Source: JBBROS01 sp963792675
GTDB lineage: Bacteria > Pseudomonadota > Alphaproteobacteria > Acetobacterales > Acetobacteraceae
Assembly: GCA_963792675.1 (NCBI GenBank)
Contig: CAWBWT010000001.1
Coordinates: 1-64,000 of the forward strand
DNA: 64,000 nt
Direction: 5' to 3'
How positions within the stretch are numbered: the stretch's first letter is position 1; each line of letters starts with the position of its first letter. The translations under genes were made by a program, and so were the position numbers. The notes below the pieces were generated by a model that made no database searches, was not told the origin of the DNA, and saw only the letters and a list, made by a program, of their open reading frames with translations. Positions 52,582 to 63,151 of this stretch are shown here, piece after piece.

Positions 52582-55500
52582 GTGAGAAGCCGGCTCGACA
52601 TCGGGCGCTGCGGCCGGGGCAAGCCGTTGCTGGGCGTGGTTTCGGCCTTGGCGCTCGGACTGTCGGGACCGCCGCCTGCCGCGGCTCAGCCCGCGTCGCC
52701 CGCGGCAACGCCGCCGGCGGTGAACGTGCAGCTCACGCTCGATCCGGTGGACAGCTCGGAGGGTGACGCCGGCATCGCCGTCGTGGGCGGCGCCGACGCC
52801 CGGGAGCCGACCCCGTCGGCGGTCGAGGACAGCTTGCGGGCGTCGATGAATGACGGGCTGCTGACCAACGCATTGCGCCGGCGCCGCGCCTACCCGGTCA
52901 CCGACCTCGCCGAACGCGACGTCAAGCGCGGCAACATCGCCGGAGCCATCGCCGGCTACGAGCGCTACCTCGAAACCGACCCGCGTCATTTGGTGATCCG
53001 CTGGCGGCTGATCCAATTGTTGCGCAGCCGAGGCATGGACCGCGAGATCGTCGTCAACGCCGACGCCTTGCTGCAAAGCGCGCCGGGCTTCGGGCCGGCC
53101 GTGGTGGAACGGGCGGAATGCTTGCCAACCTCAGCCAGCTCGGCCCGGCGATGGCAGCTTACGTGCAGGCACTCGGCCAATCCGGCCTGCCGCCCTCGGC
53201 ACGCCGCCGCGCGTTAGCCGGGCTGGTCAACGTGGCGATCGCCAGCGGCCAGCTCGGCGAGGCGGACCGGCTGCTGCGGGCCGAGCCGCCCGGCACTCCC
53301 GGCTCGCCGACCGCGCGCGCCTTGCTGGCAGCCCGGGCGACGCTGGCGGAGCGCGGCGACTGTCCCGCCGAAGCGGCCGCCTTGTGGGGGCGGATCGCCG
53401 CCGGAGCGCCCGCAGCCGAGCGCCGCCGCGCGGTGCTGGCGCAGGCGCAGCTGCTCGACCAGGCGCACCGGCCGCATGACGCGCTGGATCTGCTGCGCGC
53501 CGAGCCGGTGCGCGCGCTGCTGGCCGCCGATGGCGACGCGCCGCTGGCCTTGCGCTTGCGCTATGCCAGGCTGGTCTCGGTGCTGGCCGAGCAGGTCGGG
53601 CAGACCGCGGTGGCTGCGGACGCGTCGGCGGCAGCCGCCGCCTTGGCGCGGCAGGGCGCCGGCACCAACCAGGCCGAGCAGAGCCTGCCCGACCGGATGC
53701 GCGCCGCGCGCTTGGCGGCCCGGCGGGCGGATGCCGGGCCGGATGCGGCGCTCGGCTTCCTGGCTGACGACGCGCACCCGCTGCCGCGTCCGGCCGGCGT
53801 CGCCGATGCGGTGTGGGCGGATTACCTGCTGCTGCTGGCCGAAACCGCGCAGCGCGCCGGGCGGGCGCCGCTGGCTATCGAGGCGCTCGGCCTGCTGCCG
53901 CCGGCGGCGGCGCCGGACCGTGCCGCGGCCGCGCGCGCGGCCGAGCTTGCGGCCCGCGCCGGCCAGAAGCGGGAAGCGGCGGCATACTGGGCTCGTGCCG
54001 CCACCATTGCCCAGACGCCGCGCGACCGCCGGGCCGCCCTGCTGTCGCAGGCGCAGTTGCTGGAATCGGCCGGCGATGCGACAGCGGCCTTGGCAGTGCT
54101 GCGCACCGACGGCGCACGCGCGGACTTCGAGGCGGCCGGGGATGACGCGGCCGCAGCCGCCGACCGGCTCCGCTATTACCGCCTGGTGTCGGTGCTGGCT
54201 GAGCATCTCGGCCGAGGCGATGTGGCCCGGCAAGCGGCCGAGCAGGCCGCCTCGCTGCAGGCGAGCGGCGCCGCCGCGGCGCCAAGCGCGCAGGCCTTGG
54301 TGGACCGGCTGCGCGCGGCGCGGCTGCAATCTGGCGGCGACGGACGGACGGACGCCGTGGCCCTGCCGCCGCTGCTCGGGGCCGACGGGCAGCCGCTGGC
54401 GCGGCCGGCCGACGCCGACGACGCGCTGTGGCTGGAATACGCGCTGCTGCTCGGCGACGCCGCCGACCGCAGCCGCCAGCCGGCCAAGGTGCACGCCGCG
54501 CTGACCCTGGTGCCGCCGGCGGCGTTGGCGGATTGGCACGTGGCGGCGCATGTCGGCGAGCTCGCGCTGCGCAACGGCCAGCCCGGGGCGGCGCTGGCGG
54601 CGCTGCGGCCGTGGGACGCCCGCGCACTCGGCGCGGCCGGCGCCGACCGGCAAGCGGTGCTGACGGTGCTGACCCTGCGCGCCGATGCGGCCGGCGCGAC
54701 CGGGCAGCGCGCGCTGGAAGGCACGATGGCCGCCGAGATCGAGGCGATCGATCCGCGCATCGGCAACCCGCTCGACCGGGCGCGGCGGCGGCTCGCCACC
54801 GGCGACGCGGCCGGGGCGGTGGCGGTGCTGCAGGCGGCGCGGCCGGCGGCGCAGGCGCGCCTGGCGGAAGGCGGACCCGGGGCCGGACCTGGGGCCGGGC
54901 CCGAGGCGCGGCACGCCTACGCCACCCTGCTGCTGACCTTGGCCGAAGCGCAGCGCCAGGCCGGCAAGGCGGCCGACGCCGCCCAGACCACGCGCGAAAG
55001 CCTGGACGTGGAAGAAAGCTGGGACCAGCGCTGGGCCTGGCCGAGGAACTGCGCCGGGCGCGCGACCGCGCCGGGGCGGCGGTGCAGGTACCGCCGCGCC
55101 GCCCAGCTCGCGCGGACGCCGGCCGAGACGCAGCTCGCCTGGCTGACGCTGGGTGATCTCCATTGGACCGACAAATCGACGGGCCGGCGTTCGAGGCGTT
55201 CCGCTCCGCGGTCGCCGCCGGCTCCGGCGTGGCAGGTCGCACCCGTCTCGCGGAGGCCGCCGACAAGCTCGGCCGCTACGCCGAGGAGGCGCGCGCGCTG
55301 GAGCCGCTGGCCGGCACGCTGACGTGGCGCGAGCGGCTGTGCCAGGTGTACCTCAAGGCCGGGCAGCGGGCCGAAGCGTCGCGTTGCCTCGGCGCGCTGG
55401 TGGCGATGGCCGGCAGCGATGCGGGCGCCTGGCACGAAGCGGCCGACCTGGCCGGGGCGCTCGGCCAGGACGCGGATCGCACCCGCTATCTCGAGACCGC

Positions 55501-57168
55501 ATTCCGGTTGCAGCCGCGGCCCGACACCGGGCTGGCCGCCGGCGACGCGCTGATGCGGGCGGGTCAGCCGGCCGAGGCCGCCGCGATGTTCGGCGCCGTC
55601 GCCGAGCGCACCCGCGACCCGCGCGCTCTGGTCGCCCGCGGCGAAGCGCTGCTGGCCGCGCACCAGCCCGGTACCGCGGCGGAGTTGTTCCGGGCCGCCC
55701 AGGCGCAAGGCGAGCTGCCGGAGGACCTCCAGGCACGCGCCTACGCGGGTCTCGGCTATGCCCGCGCCGCCGACGGTGACACGCCCGGCGCCGTCGGCGC
55801 GTGGCAGTCGGCGCTGAAGCTGCGGCCGGATCCGCAGCTCAGCCTCGCCGTGGCGGACGGGCTGCTGCGCGCCGGCCGGACCGACGACGCCGAGCGCGCC
55901 CTGGCCCAGGCCGGCCCCGGCCCGGCGCGCGGCGGCACCCGGTCGGCGCAGCGGGATGCGCTGGCGGTGCGGCGGCGATCGCCCGCGGCGACACCGCGTC
56001 GGCGCTCAGGGCGGCGGAAACGCTGGCCAACACCGATCCGTCGGCCGCCAACCTGGCGCTGCTCGCCCAGGCCCGGTCCGCTTCCGGCGACGAGACCGGC
56101 GCCGCCGAGGCGAGCGTGCGCGCCGCCGACGCAGCCCCCGACGACGCCCAGGCGCAAGCGCAGGCCGGCTATGCCGAGCTGAAGGCAGGCCGCCCCGGCA
56201 ACGCCGCCGCGCGGTTCAGCACGGCGCTCGCCCGCGAACCGGACCGGCTGCCGGTGCGCCAGGACCTGCCGCGCGCCCATGCGCTGGCCGGGATTGGCCG
56301 AATCCGCGGCTCACCTATGCCCAGGCGATCCGCCGTACCGAAGCGCACCAAGCCACCACCGGCGATACCGGCGACGCGCAACGCCTGCGCGACCTGCGGC
56401 GCGAGAATGCGGCCGCCACGCGCGAGTTCGCGTTCGAGCTGGTGGACACGCTGTGCACGCCGAACACCGCGGTCGGCTGCGACCCGTCCTTGCCGATCGT
56501 CGAGCGGCTGGGCGCGCGGCCGGCATCGGCGCCGCCACTTCGAGCTCAAGCCCGCATCTGCCCGGCGATGCCGACCCGCAATGGCTGACCGTCTATGCCC
56601 GAAGCTGTGGTCCAACGACCCGGCAGCCTGTCCCGCTCGGGCGCACCTTCCAAGGCGGCATCGGCATCCGCTGGCACGGTCTCCAACATCCCCGTCTATC
56701 TCTGGGCCGAGCGGCTGATCGCGCTGGGCCGCACCTCCAGGACAACTGGCTTTGCGGGTGACGGCGGGCTGGGCCTATGGCGCGGACTGGAAGGTGGCCG
56801 GCGAGCCGGATTGGCGGCGGGATTGGACGCCCTATCTGTCGATCTACGGCGATCTGGGAAAGTTCTTCATCCGCGACCGGGACTGGCTCGGCGTGCTGAG
56901 GGCCGCGCCGGGGCGAGCCACCAGCCGTTCGAGCAGGCGATGCTGACGCCGTACCTGTTCCTGCGCGGCGAGCTCGACAGTGCCCGCACCGGCTCGGCGG
57001 AGTGCTGCAGATCGGCGCCGGGCTGTCGCTGCGCACCCGGTTCCTGCACGACCCGCTCATCGGCTACCAACTGGAACCGGAGTTTTTCGCCCGCGCTTCG
57101 CACGACATCGCCCGGACTGGCGGCCGCACCGCGAGCGGTTCCTGTTCGGCGTGATCGCCCATTTCTGA
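52582..57168 (+). pseudogene. NfrA-like TPR / outer-membrane glycan export protein, many frame breaks
   Basis: GTG 52582, 10 bp after the NfrB-like stop; signal peptide ends PPPAAAQ. The rejoined product of about 1,500 residues is mostly TPR-like helical repeats (AYPVTDLAERDVKRGNIAGA; GYERYLETDPRHLVIRWRLI; LEPLAGTLTWRERLCQVYL). Near the C-terminus it has LWAERLIALGRTS, DWTPYLSIYGDLGKFFIRDR and a final FLFGVIAHF ending in Phe, typical of an outer-membrane beta-barrel (NfrA_C-like). E. coli NfrA is shorter (about 990). Roughly ten frame changes (53115, 55020, 55175, 55975, 56275 and several to 57120). The long open frame opposite (55163-53214) is a high-GC shadow. Confidence 0.65.
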
Positions 57169-57174
57169 GCGGGC

Positions 57175-58110
57175 ATGACGGTGCCACGCCGCCGCTCGCT
57201 GTTGCTGGGGGTGTTGGCGGCGGTGACGCGGGCGGGACCCGCCCAAGCGGCGCGGCCGGGCGGGTGTCCGGCGGCTCGGTTCGAGGGCACGATCGTGCAA
57301 TTGCTGCGGCGCGATGCAGAGCGGCGCCGCGGGCCTGGGCCGCGCTGATGCAGGAGCTGCGCCGCATGGGCCTGCGCAGCATCACCCTGCAATGGTCGTC
57401 GATCGACACGGTGGATTTCTTTCGCGGTCGTCCGGGCGCGACGGAGGTCTGCCGTTGCTCCCGATCGTGCTGCGCGCGGCGCATGACGCCGGGCTGCGGA
57501 CCTGGCTCGGGCTGCACCACGACGGCGCCTGGTGGCAGGCGGCCGCCCTGCCGGACGAGGCGCTGGAGGGCTACCTGGCCGCCCGCGTCGCCGATCTGGA
57601 GCGGCGGCTGCCGGCGCTGCGGGCCGCGACCGCCGGCGTGCCGGCTCGCGCGGTGGCCGGCTGGTACGTGCCGGACGAGCTGGACGATGCCACGTGGCAA
57701 ACGCCGGAGCGGGAGGCGGCGCTGACGCGCTATCTCGGCGCGATCCGGTCTCGCCTGCGGCAGGCGGCGCCCGGCTGGCCCGTCACCGTCTCGGCCTTCG
57801 CCAACCACGCCCAGGACGCGGCCGGGTATGGTGCCCAGCTGGGCCGATCTGCACCGGCGGCGGCATCGAGCTGGCTGTTGCTGCAGGACGAGGTCGGCGC
57901 CGACAAGAGCACGGTGGAACAGGCGCGCGACACGGCGCAGGGCGTGGCTGCGGCGTTGCGGGGCCGGGCCGTGCGCCTGGGCATGATCGTGAAGCGGTTC
58001 GAGATCCGCCGCGAGGCCTCGGCGAGGAGGCAGCGCAGGCGGCGGCCACGGTGCCGGCGCCGGTCGCCGCGATCAGGCTGAAACGGCGCCGGCGCCGGCG
58101 ACCTGCCGCC
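57175..58110 (+). pseudogene. DUF4434-like exported protein, frameshifted
   Basis: ATG 57175 opens a signal peptide (MTVPRRRSLLLGVLAAVTRA). Fragments in three frames give FEGTIVQLLRRD, WAALMQELRRMGLRSITLQW, LLPIVLRAAHDAGLRTWLGL, AVAGWYVPDELDDATWQTPE and QDEVGADKSTVEQARDTAQG. These match the TIM-barrel-like plan of DUF4434 (a glycoside-hydrolase-like family). Breaks fall near 57310, 57447 and 58015, and the C-terminal end is uncertain. The E. coli nfrB-nfrA operon carries a third exported gene (ybcH) at this position, which supports the comparison, from memory. Confidence 0.55.
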
Positions 58111-58280
58111 GACATCGTTCTCGCACGCGCGTCACCTGACGGCGTTCGGCGGGGCCGATGCGGCTGCGCGCGGGGCGCACGGGCGGCGCGTCGAACGCTG
58201 CGGACCCGGCTGGGGTCGTTTAGGGACAGGATCGTTGCGGGTCGGTTGCCGCAGGCCATGGAACACGGCACGGTCCCGGG

Positions 58281-58577
58281 ATGAAAATGTTTTTGACCTG
58301 TTTCGTCGTCGACGCCCTCGTCCTTCTCGTGTTGTCTTACTTCTTCCTGATCGGTCTGGACGACGGCACGGTCAGCTCGTTCAACATCGCCCTGTGGCTG
58401 CCGCTGATCTGCATCCCGGCGGCAGTTCTCGGGGGCGGCCTGCATCTGAAAGCGACGGGCCGGCCACGCGCCGCAACCGGGCTGGTCGCCCTGCTGGCGG
58501 CACCGGGAGTGCTGCTCGGGGGCTGGATGCTGCTGCTCGTCGTGCTGTTCGCCACGCACCCGGGCGCCTATCGCTGA
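58281..58577 (+). CDS. Small multipass membrane protein, 98 aa
   Basis: MKMFLTCFVVDALVLLVLSY then three further hydrophobic helices (IALWLPLICIPAAVLGGGLH; ATGLVALLAAPGVLLGGWML; LLLVVLFATHPGAYR). It resembles small proteins often labelled 'osmoprotectant transporter permease', a name with no functional backing that I know of. One intact frame between broken neighbours. The ribosome site is weak (CCCGGGATG). Confidence 0.6.
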   Translation: MKMFLTCFVVDALVLLVLSYFFLIGLDDGTVSSFNIALWLPLICIPAAVLGGGLHLKATGRPRAATGLVALLAAPGVLLGGWMLLLVVLFATHPGAYR

Positions 58578-58761
58578 CACACGCGGCGTAGGGGCCCAAC
58601 CGCCAATGAGCAACCCTGCCCGGATCGCCGGCCCGAGCAGTTCGTATCATTCCGTAAACGACGCTCTCCCGCATCGATCGTAACCCGGATCGTACCGATT
58701 GGCCGCAGTAGCGCCGCGGCCGGCCGCCGCCACAACGATCTGGAGCGTCAGACTGCGGATC

Positions 58762-60050
58762 ATGCCCATCCTCGGCACCCGGCCCAAGGCGATTAAGCTG
58801 GCGCCGGCTGCATGCCCTGCGGTGCATCGAAGGGGTCGAGCTCGTCACCTGCGTCACCGGGCAGCACCGCGAGATGCTCGACCACGTCAACACGCTGTTC
58901 GGCATCACCCCCGACATCGACCTCGAGGTGATGACAAGCGGCCAATCGCTGAGGGCTGAGCGGCGGTGGAACGGGCTAGCCGGTGCTGCGGCAACACAAG
59001 CCCGGTTGAGTGATCGTGCAGGGCGACACCACGACCGCGTTCGTGGCGAGCCTGGCGGCGTCTTCAGCAGATCCCGACCGCGCACGTCGAAGCCGGGCTG
59101 CGCACCGGCAACCCGCGCTGCCCTGGCCGGAGGAGGTGAACCGGCATTTGACGGCGTGCATCGCCGACCTGCACTTCGCCCCCACGGCGCAGGCGCGGGC
59201 CAACCTGCTGCACGAAGGCGTGGCGGCGCGGGCGGTGCGGGTCACCGGCAACACCGTCATCGACGCCTGCTGCAGGTGGTGGACAAGCTGCGCGACGACC
59301 CGGCGCTCGCCGCCGAGCAGGCCGCGCGGTTCCCGTTCCTCGACGAGCCGCCGGCTGGTGCTGGTGACCGGGCATCGCCGCGAGAACTTCAACGGCGGGC
59401 TCGACCGGGTCTGCCGGGCGATCGGTGAGATCGCCGACCGCGGCGACGTGCAGGTGGTGTATCCGTCCACCTCAACCCGATGGCGCAGGCGGCGGCGAAC
59501 GGCGCGCTCGCCGACCGGCCGGACGTGCACTGCTGCCGCCGCTCGACTACCTCGCTTTCGTTTGGCTGATGACGCAGGCCTACCTGATCGTCACCAATTC
59601 CGGCGGCGTGCAGGAGGAAGCACCGTCGCTGGGCAAGCCGGTGCTGGTGACGCGCGACACCACCGAACGGCCGGAAGCGGTCGAGGCCGGGACGGTGCGG
59701 CTGGTGGGCACCTCGTCCGAACGCCTGGTGCAGGAGGTGTCGCGCCTGCTCGACGACCCGGCCGCCTATGCGGAGATGGCGGGCGCCTACAATCCCTACG
59801 GCGACGGCTACGCGGCCGAGCGCATCGCCGCGTTCCTGACCGGGCGCGAGGCCCGGAGTTCGCGCCGCCGCGCCGGCCGCGCTCGTGCGGGCGCTGGAGG
59901 TGCCGGTGTTGGAGCATCCCGGCGACCTCGGCCGGCATATCGGTCGCGCGGCAACCGGGCCCGCGGTCGTCGCCGACGAGGCCGCGCTGGCCGCACGGGC
60001 GCTGGGAGAGCTGTGGCGCAACGGCGCCGCCGGTAGGCGGCGGACATCCG
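58762..60050 (+). pseudogene. wecB: UDP-GlcNAc 2-epimerase (WecB), frameshifted
   Basis: Pieces in several frames give the WecB order: PILGTRPKAIKLAP, CVTGQHREMLDHVNTLFGIT, VIVQGDTTTAFVASLAAS, LPWPEEVNRHLTACIADLHF, VLVTGHRRENFNGGLDRVCR, FVWLMTQAYLIVTNSGGVQE, EAPSLGKPVLVTRDTTERPE and NPYGDGYAAERIAAFL. The enzyme makes UDP-ManNAc from UDP-GlcNAc, the donor reported for NfrB in E. coli. Four or more frame changes between 58800 and 59520. The start is uncertain: ATG 58762 or slightly upstream. A C-terminal tail of about 50 residues runs toward glmS. Confidence 0.75.
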
Positions 60051-60076
60051 GGCAGTCGGGAGGGGGGAACCAAAGC

Positions 60077-61899
60077 ATGTGCGGCATCGTCGGCATCGTC
60101 GGCTCGGAACAAGCGGCACCGGTTCTGCTCGGGGCGCTGCAGCGGCTGGAGTATCGCGGCTACGACAGCGCCGGGATCGCGACCTGGTGGATGGCCTGAT
60201 CGAGCGGCGACGCGCCGCCGGCAAGCTCGTGAACCTTGCCGCGTCGCTCGACCACCGGACGCTGTCCGGCACCACCGGCATCGGCCATACCCGCTGGGCC
60301 ACCCATGGCGCGCCGACGCAGGGCAACGCGCATCCGCACGGCACGGCGCGGGTGAGCGTGGTGCATAACGGCATCATCGAGAACCACGCCGAGCTGCGCG
60401 CCGAGCTGGAGGCCGAGGGCCAGGTGTTCGAGACCGAAACCGACACCGAGACGGTGGCGCAGCTGGTGGACCTCAACCTGCGCCGCGGCTTGGCCCCGGT
60501 GGACGCCGCCGGGCGGCCTTCGAGCGGCTCGAGGGCGCCTACGCGCTGGCGCTGCTGTTCGCCGGCCACCCGGAGCTGCTGGTCGGCGCCCGGCACGGCG
60601 CCCGCTCGCGGTCGGCTTCGGCGACGGGGCGATGTATCTCGGCAGCGACAGCCTGGCCTTGGCGCCGCTGACAAGGCGGATCGCCTATCTGCAGGATGGC
60701 GATTGGACGGTGCTGTGGCGCAGCGGCGCCGTGGTGTTCAACGCGGACGGCGAGGCGGTCAGCCGGCCGATCCGAGTGACGGTGCAGACCGGCGCCGTCG
60801 ATCGGCAAGGACGGCTACCGCCACTTCATGGAAAAGGAGCTGCACGAGCATCCGGCCGCATCGGCCAGACGCTCGCCCGCATGCTCGACCCGGCCACGCG
60901 CGCGGTGGCGCTGCCCGAGCTGCCGTTCGAGTGGGCGGCGGTGCCGCGCGCGACCATCACGGCCTGCGGCGGCGCTTATTTCGCCGAACTCGCCGGGCGC
61001 CACTGGATCGAGCAGCTCGGCCGGCTGCCGGTGGACATCGACGTCGCCAGCGAGCTGCGTTATCGCGACGCCGCCGCTGGTGGCGGGCGGCGTCGGGCTG
61101 CTGGTGAGCCAAAGCGGCGAGACCGCGGACACGCTGGCCGCGCTCCGCTACATGCGCGGCGCCGGGCAGCACGTGATGAGCGTGCTGAACGTGCCGGAAA
61201 GCACCATGGCGCGCGAAAGCGACACGGTGCTCGAGACGGTGGCCGGGCCGGAAATCGGGGTTGCGAGCACCAAGGCGTTCACCGCGCAGCTGACGGTGAT
61301 GGCGTGCCTGGCGGTCGCCATCGGCCGTGACCGTGGCCGCATCGACGCCGCCGAGGAGCAGCGGCTGATGCAGCATCTGCTGGAGCTGCCGAGCCGGGCC
61401 GCCGACGTGCTGGCGCTGGACGGGCCGATCAAGCGCCTGGCCGAGCGGATGGCCGCAGGCGCGCGACGTGCTGTGCCTGGGGCGCGGGACCGGCCACGCG
61501 ATCGCGCTGGAAGCGGCGCTGAAGCTGAAGGAGATCTGCTACATCCACGCCGAAGGCTACGCGGCGGGCGAGATGAAGCACGGCCCGATCGCGCTGATCG
61601 ATCGCCAGGTGCCGATCCTGTCGATCGTGCCGTCCGGGCCGCTGTTCGAGAAAACCGCCAGCAACGTCCAGGAGGCCGGCGCCCGCGGCGGCCAAATCGT
61701 CGTGCTGAGCGACGCGGCCGGCTGCGCCCGGCTGCGCGGCATCGCGGTCGAGGCGCTGGAACTGCCGGCGGTGGACCCGTTCGTGGCGCCGATCCTGTAT
61801 GCGGTGGCGGTGCAGATGCTGGCCTACCACACGGCCGTGCTGCGCGGCACCGACGTGGACCAGCCGCGCAATCTCGCGAAATCGGTGACGGTCGAGTGA
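60077..61899 (+). pseudogene. glmS: Glucosamine-6-phosphate synthase (GlmS), frameshifted
   Basis: ATG 60077 after GGGGGGAA begins MCGIVGIVGSEQAAPVLLGA, with the N-terminal nucleophile Cys2. The glutaminase domain continues YRGYDSAGIAT, IGHTRWATHGAPTQGNAHPH and VVHNGIIENHAELR. Two SIS isomerase domains follow: LLVSQSGETADTLAALRYMR, ASTKAFTAQLTVMACL and KLKEICYIHAEGYAAGEMKH, ending DVDQPRNLAKSVTVE. Breaks near 60187, 60508, 60600, 60793, 60863, 61073 and 61458 are single bases in GC runs. GlmS feeds UDP-GlcNAc synthesis, so with WecB it would supply the NfrB-like enzyme. A housekeeping copy may exist elsewhere. Confidence 0.85.
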
Positions 61900-62109
61900 G
61901 CGGCGCCTATAGCAGCCGTTGGATGTAACGAAGGGCGGGCCGGGCCGGGCCGGCGGCGAAGCGGAGCCGACGCCGGCGCTCCGCGCAAGCGGCGCTCGGC
62001 ATCCAGCCTGGCCGATGCTGTCGCCAACGATCGAGGTTTCCCGATACCCTGCCGCCGAGCCGCAACCGGGCAATCCGGGCGCGCGGCGCGTGTGAGCGGG
62101 GACGGACCG

Positions 62110-63135
62110 ATGCGCTGGAAGAAAACGATCACGGTGGTCGGCTGCCACGCCGAGGGCGAGGTGGGCAACGTTGTCACGGGCGGCATCGTCGACGTCCCCG
62201 GGGCGACGATGTTCGAGAAAAAGGAGTACTTCGAGCGCGAGATGGAGGCATTGCGCGGGCTGCTACTGTTCGAGCCGCGCGGCGCGCCGTACGTGAACGC
62301 CAACGTCATCCTGCCGCCCTGCGACCCCCGCGCCCAGCTCGGCTACGTCATCGTCGAGAGCAACGAATATCCGCCGATGTCCGGCTCCAACACGATCTGC
62401 GTGGCAACCGTCGCACTCGAGACCGGCATCCTGCCCATGCAGGAGCCGGAAACGCGGCTGTGCCTGGAAGCGCCGGGCGGTCTGATCGAGGTCCGCTGCG
62501 ACTGCCGCGACGGCAAGGTCCGCCAAGTCGAGTTCACCAACCGGCCCGCCTTCGCCCTGCATCTCGACACCCCGGTGGAGGTGGCGGGGCTTGGCACCGT
62601 GACCGTCGACACCTCCTACGGGGGCATGACCTTCGCGCACGTGGACGCGGCGGCGCTGGGCTTTGCCGTCACCGCGGACGAGGCTTACGAGCTCTGCGCG
62701 GTCGGCAAGCGGATCAAGGGAGCGGTGAACGAGCAGCTGACGGTGGTGCATCCGGAGCACCCGACGCTGCGCGGCGTTTCAAACGTGCTGTTCGAAGGCC
62801 CGCTGCAGCGTACCGCGGCGGGGGTCGAGAGCAGGAACGCTCCGGTCGTGCTGCATGGCCGGCTGGACCGCTCGCCCTGCGGCACCGGCACCACCGGGCG
62901 GCTGGCGGTGATGTCGGCCAAGGGCCTGATCGCCCAGGGCGAGCCGTTCCGCCACTTCTCCATCACCGGCACGCATTTCGATGCCCGTATTATCGACCGC
63001 ACCGAGGTGGCCGGCCGGCCGGCGGTGGTCGTCACGATCGCCGGCCAGGCCTGGATCACCGGGATCGGCCAATACGGCGTCGACCCAACCGACCCCTACC
63101 CGGCCGGCCACCGGGTCGGCGACGTCTGGCTCTGA
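62110..63135 (+). CDS. Proline racemase family protein (hydroxyproline epimerase/dehydratase)
   Basis: 341 residues; ATG 62110 (MRWKKTITVVGCHAEGEVGN) has GGGGACGG upstream, while a GTG 18 bp earlier lacks one. The family's first catalytic site, normally Cys in MCGH, reads PMSGSNTICVAT, with Ser. The second is Cys in RSPCGTGTTGRLAVM. Proline racemase and 4-hydroxyproline epimerase use Cys/Cys; trans-3-hydroxyproline dehydratases replace one Cys. A Ser/Cys pair points to a hydroxyproline enzyme, not a plain racemase. The convergent Ldh_2-type gene next door fits hydroxyproline breakdown through pyrroline-2-carboxylate. Confidence 0.82.
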   Translation: MRWKKTITVVGCHAEGEVGNVVTGGIVDVPGATMFEKKEYFEREMEALRGLLLFEPRGAPYVNANVILPPCDPRAQLGYVIVESNEYPPMSGSNTICVATVALETGILPMQEPETRLCLEAPGGLIEVRCDCRDGKVRQVEFTNRPAFALHLDTPVEVAGLGTVTVDTSYGGMTFAHVDAAALGFAVTADEAYELCAVGKRIKGAVNEQLTVVHPEHPTLRGVSNVLFEGPLQRTAAGVESRNAPVVLHGRLDRSPCGTGTTGRLAVMSAKGLIAQGEPFRHFSITGTHFDARIIDRTEVAGRPAVVVTIAGQAWITGIGQYGVDPTDPYPAGHRVGDVWL

Positions 63136-63151
63136 GACGGATCGCGGCCCC

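Noticed and set aside
53214..55163. 649-codon minus-strand frame opposite the NfrA-like gene
   Set aside because: Arg/Gln/Gly-rich shadow of the TPR gene; no start signal or recognisable domain.
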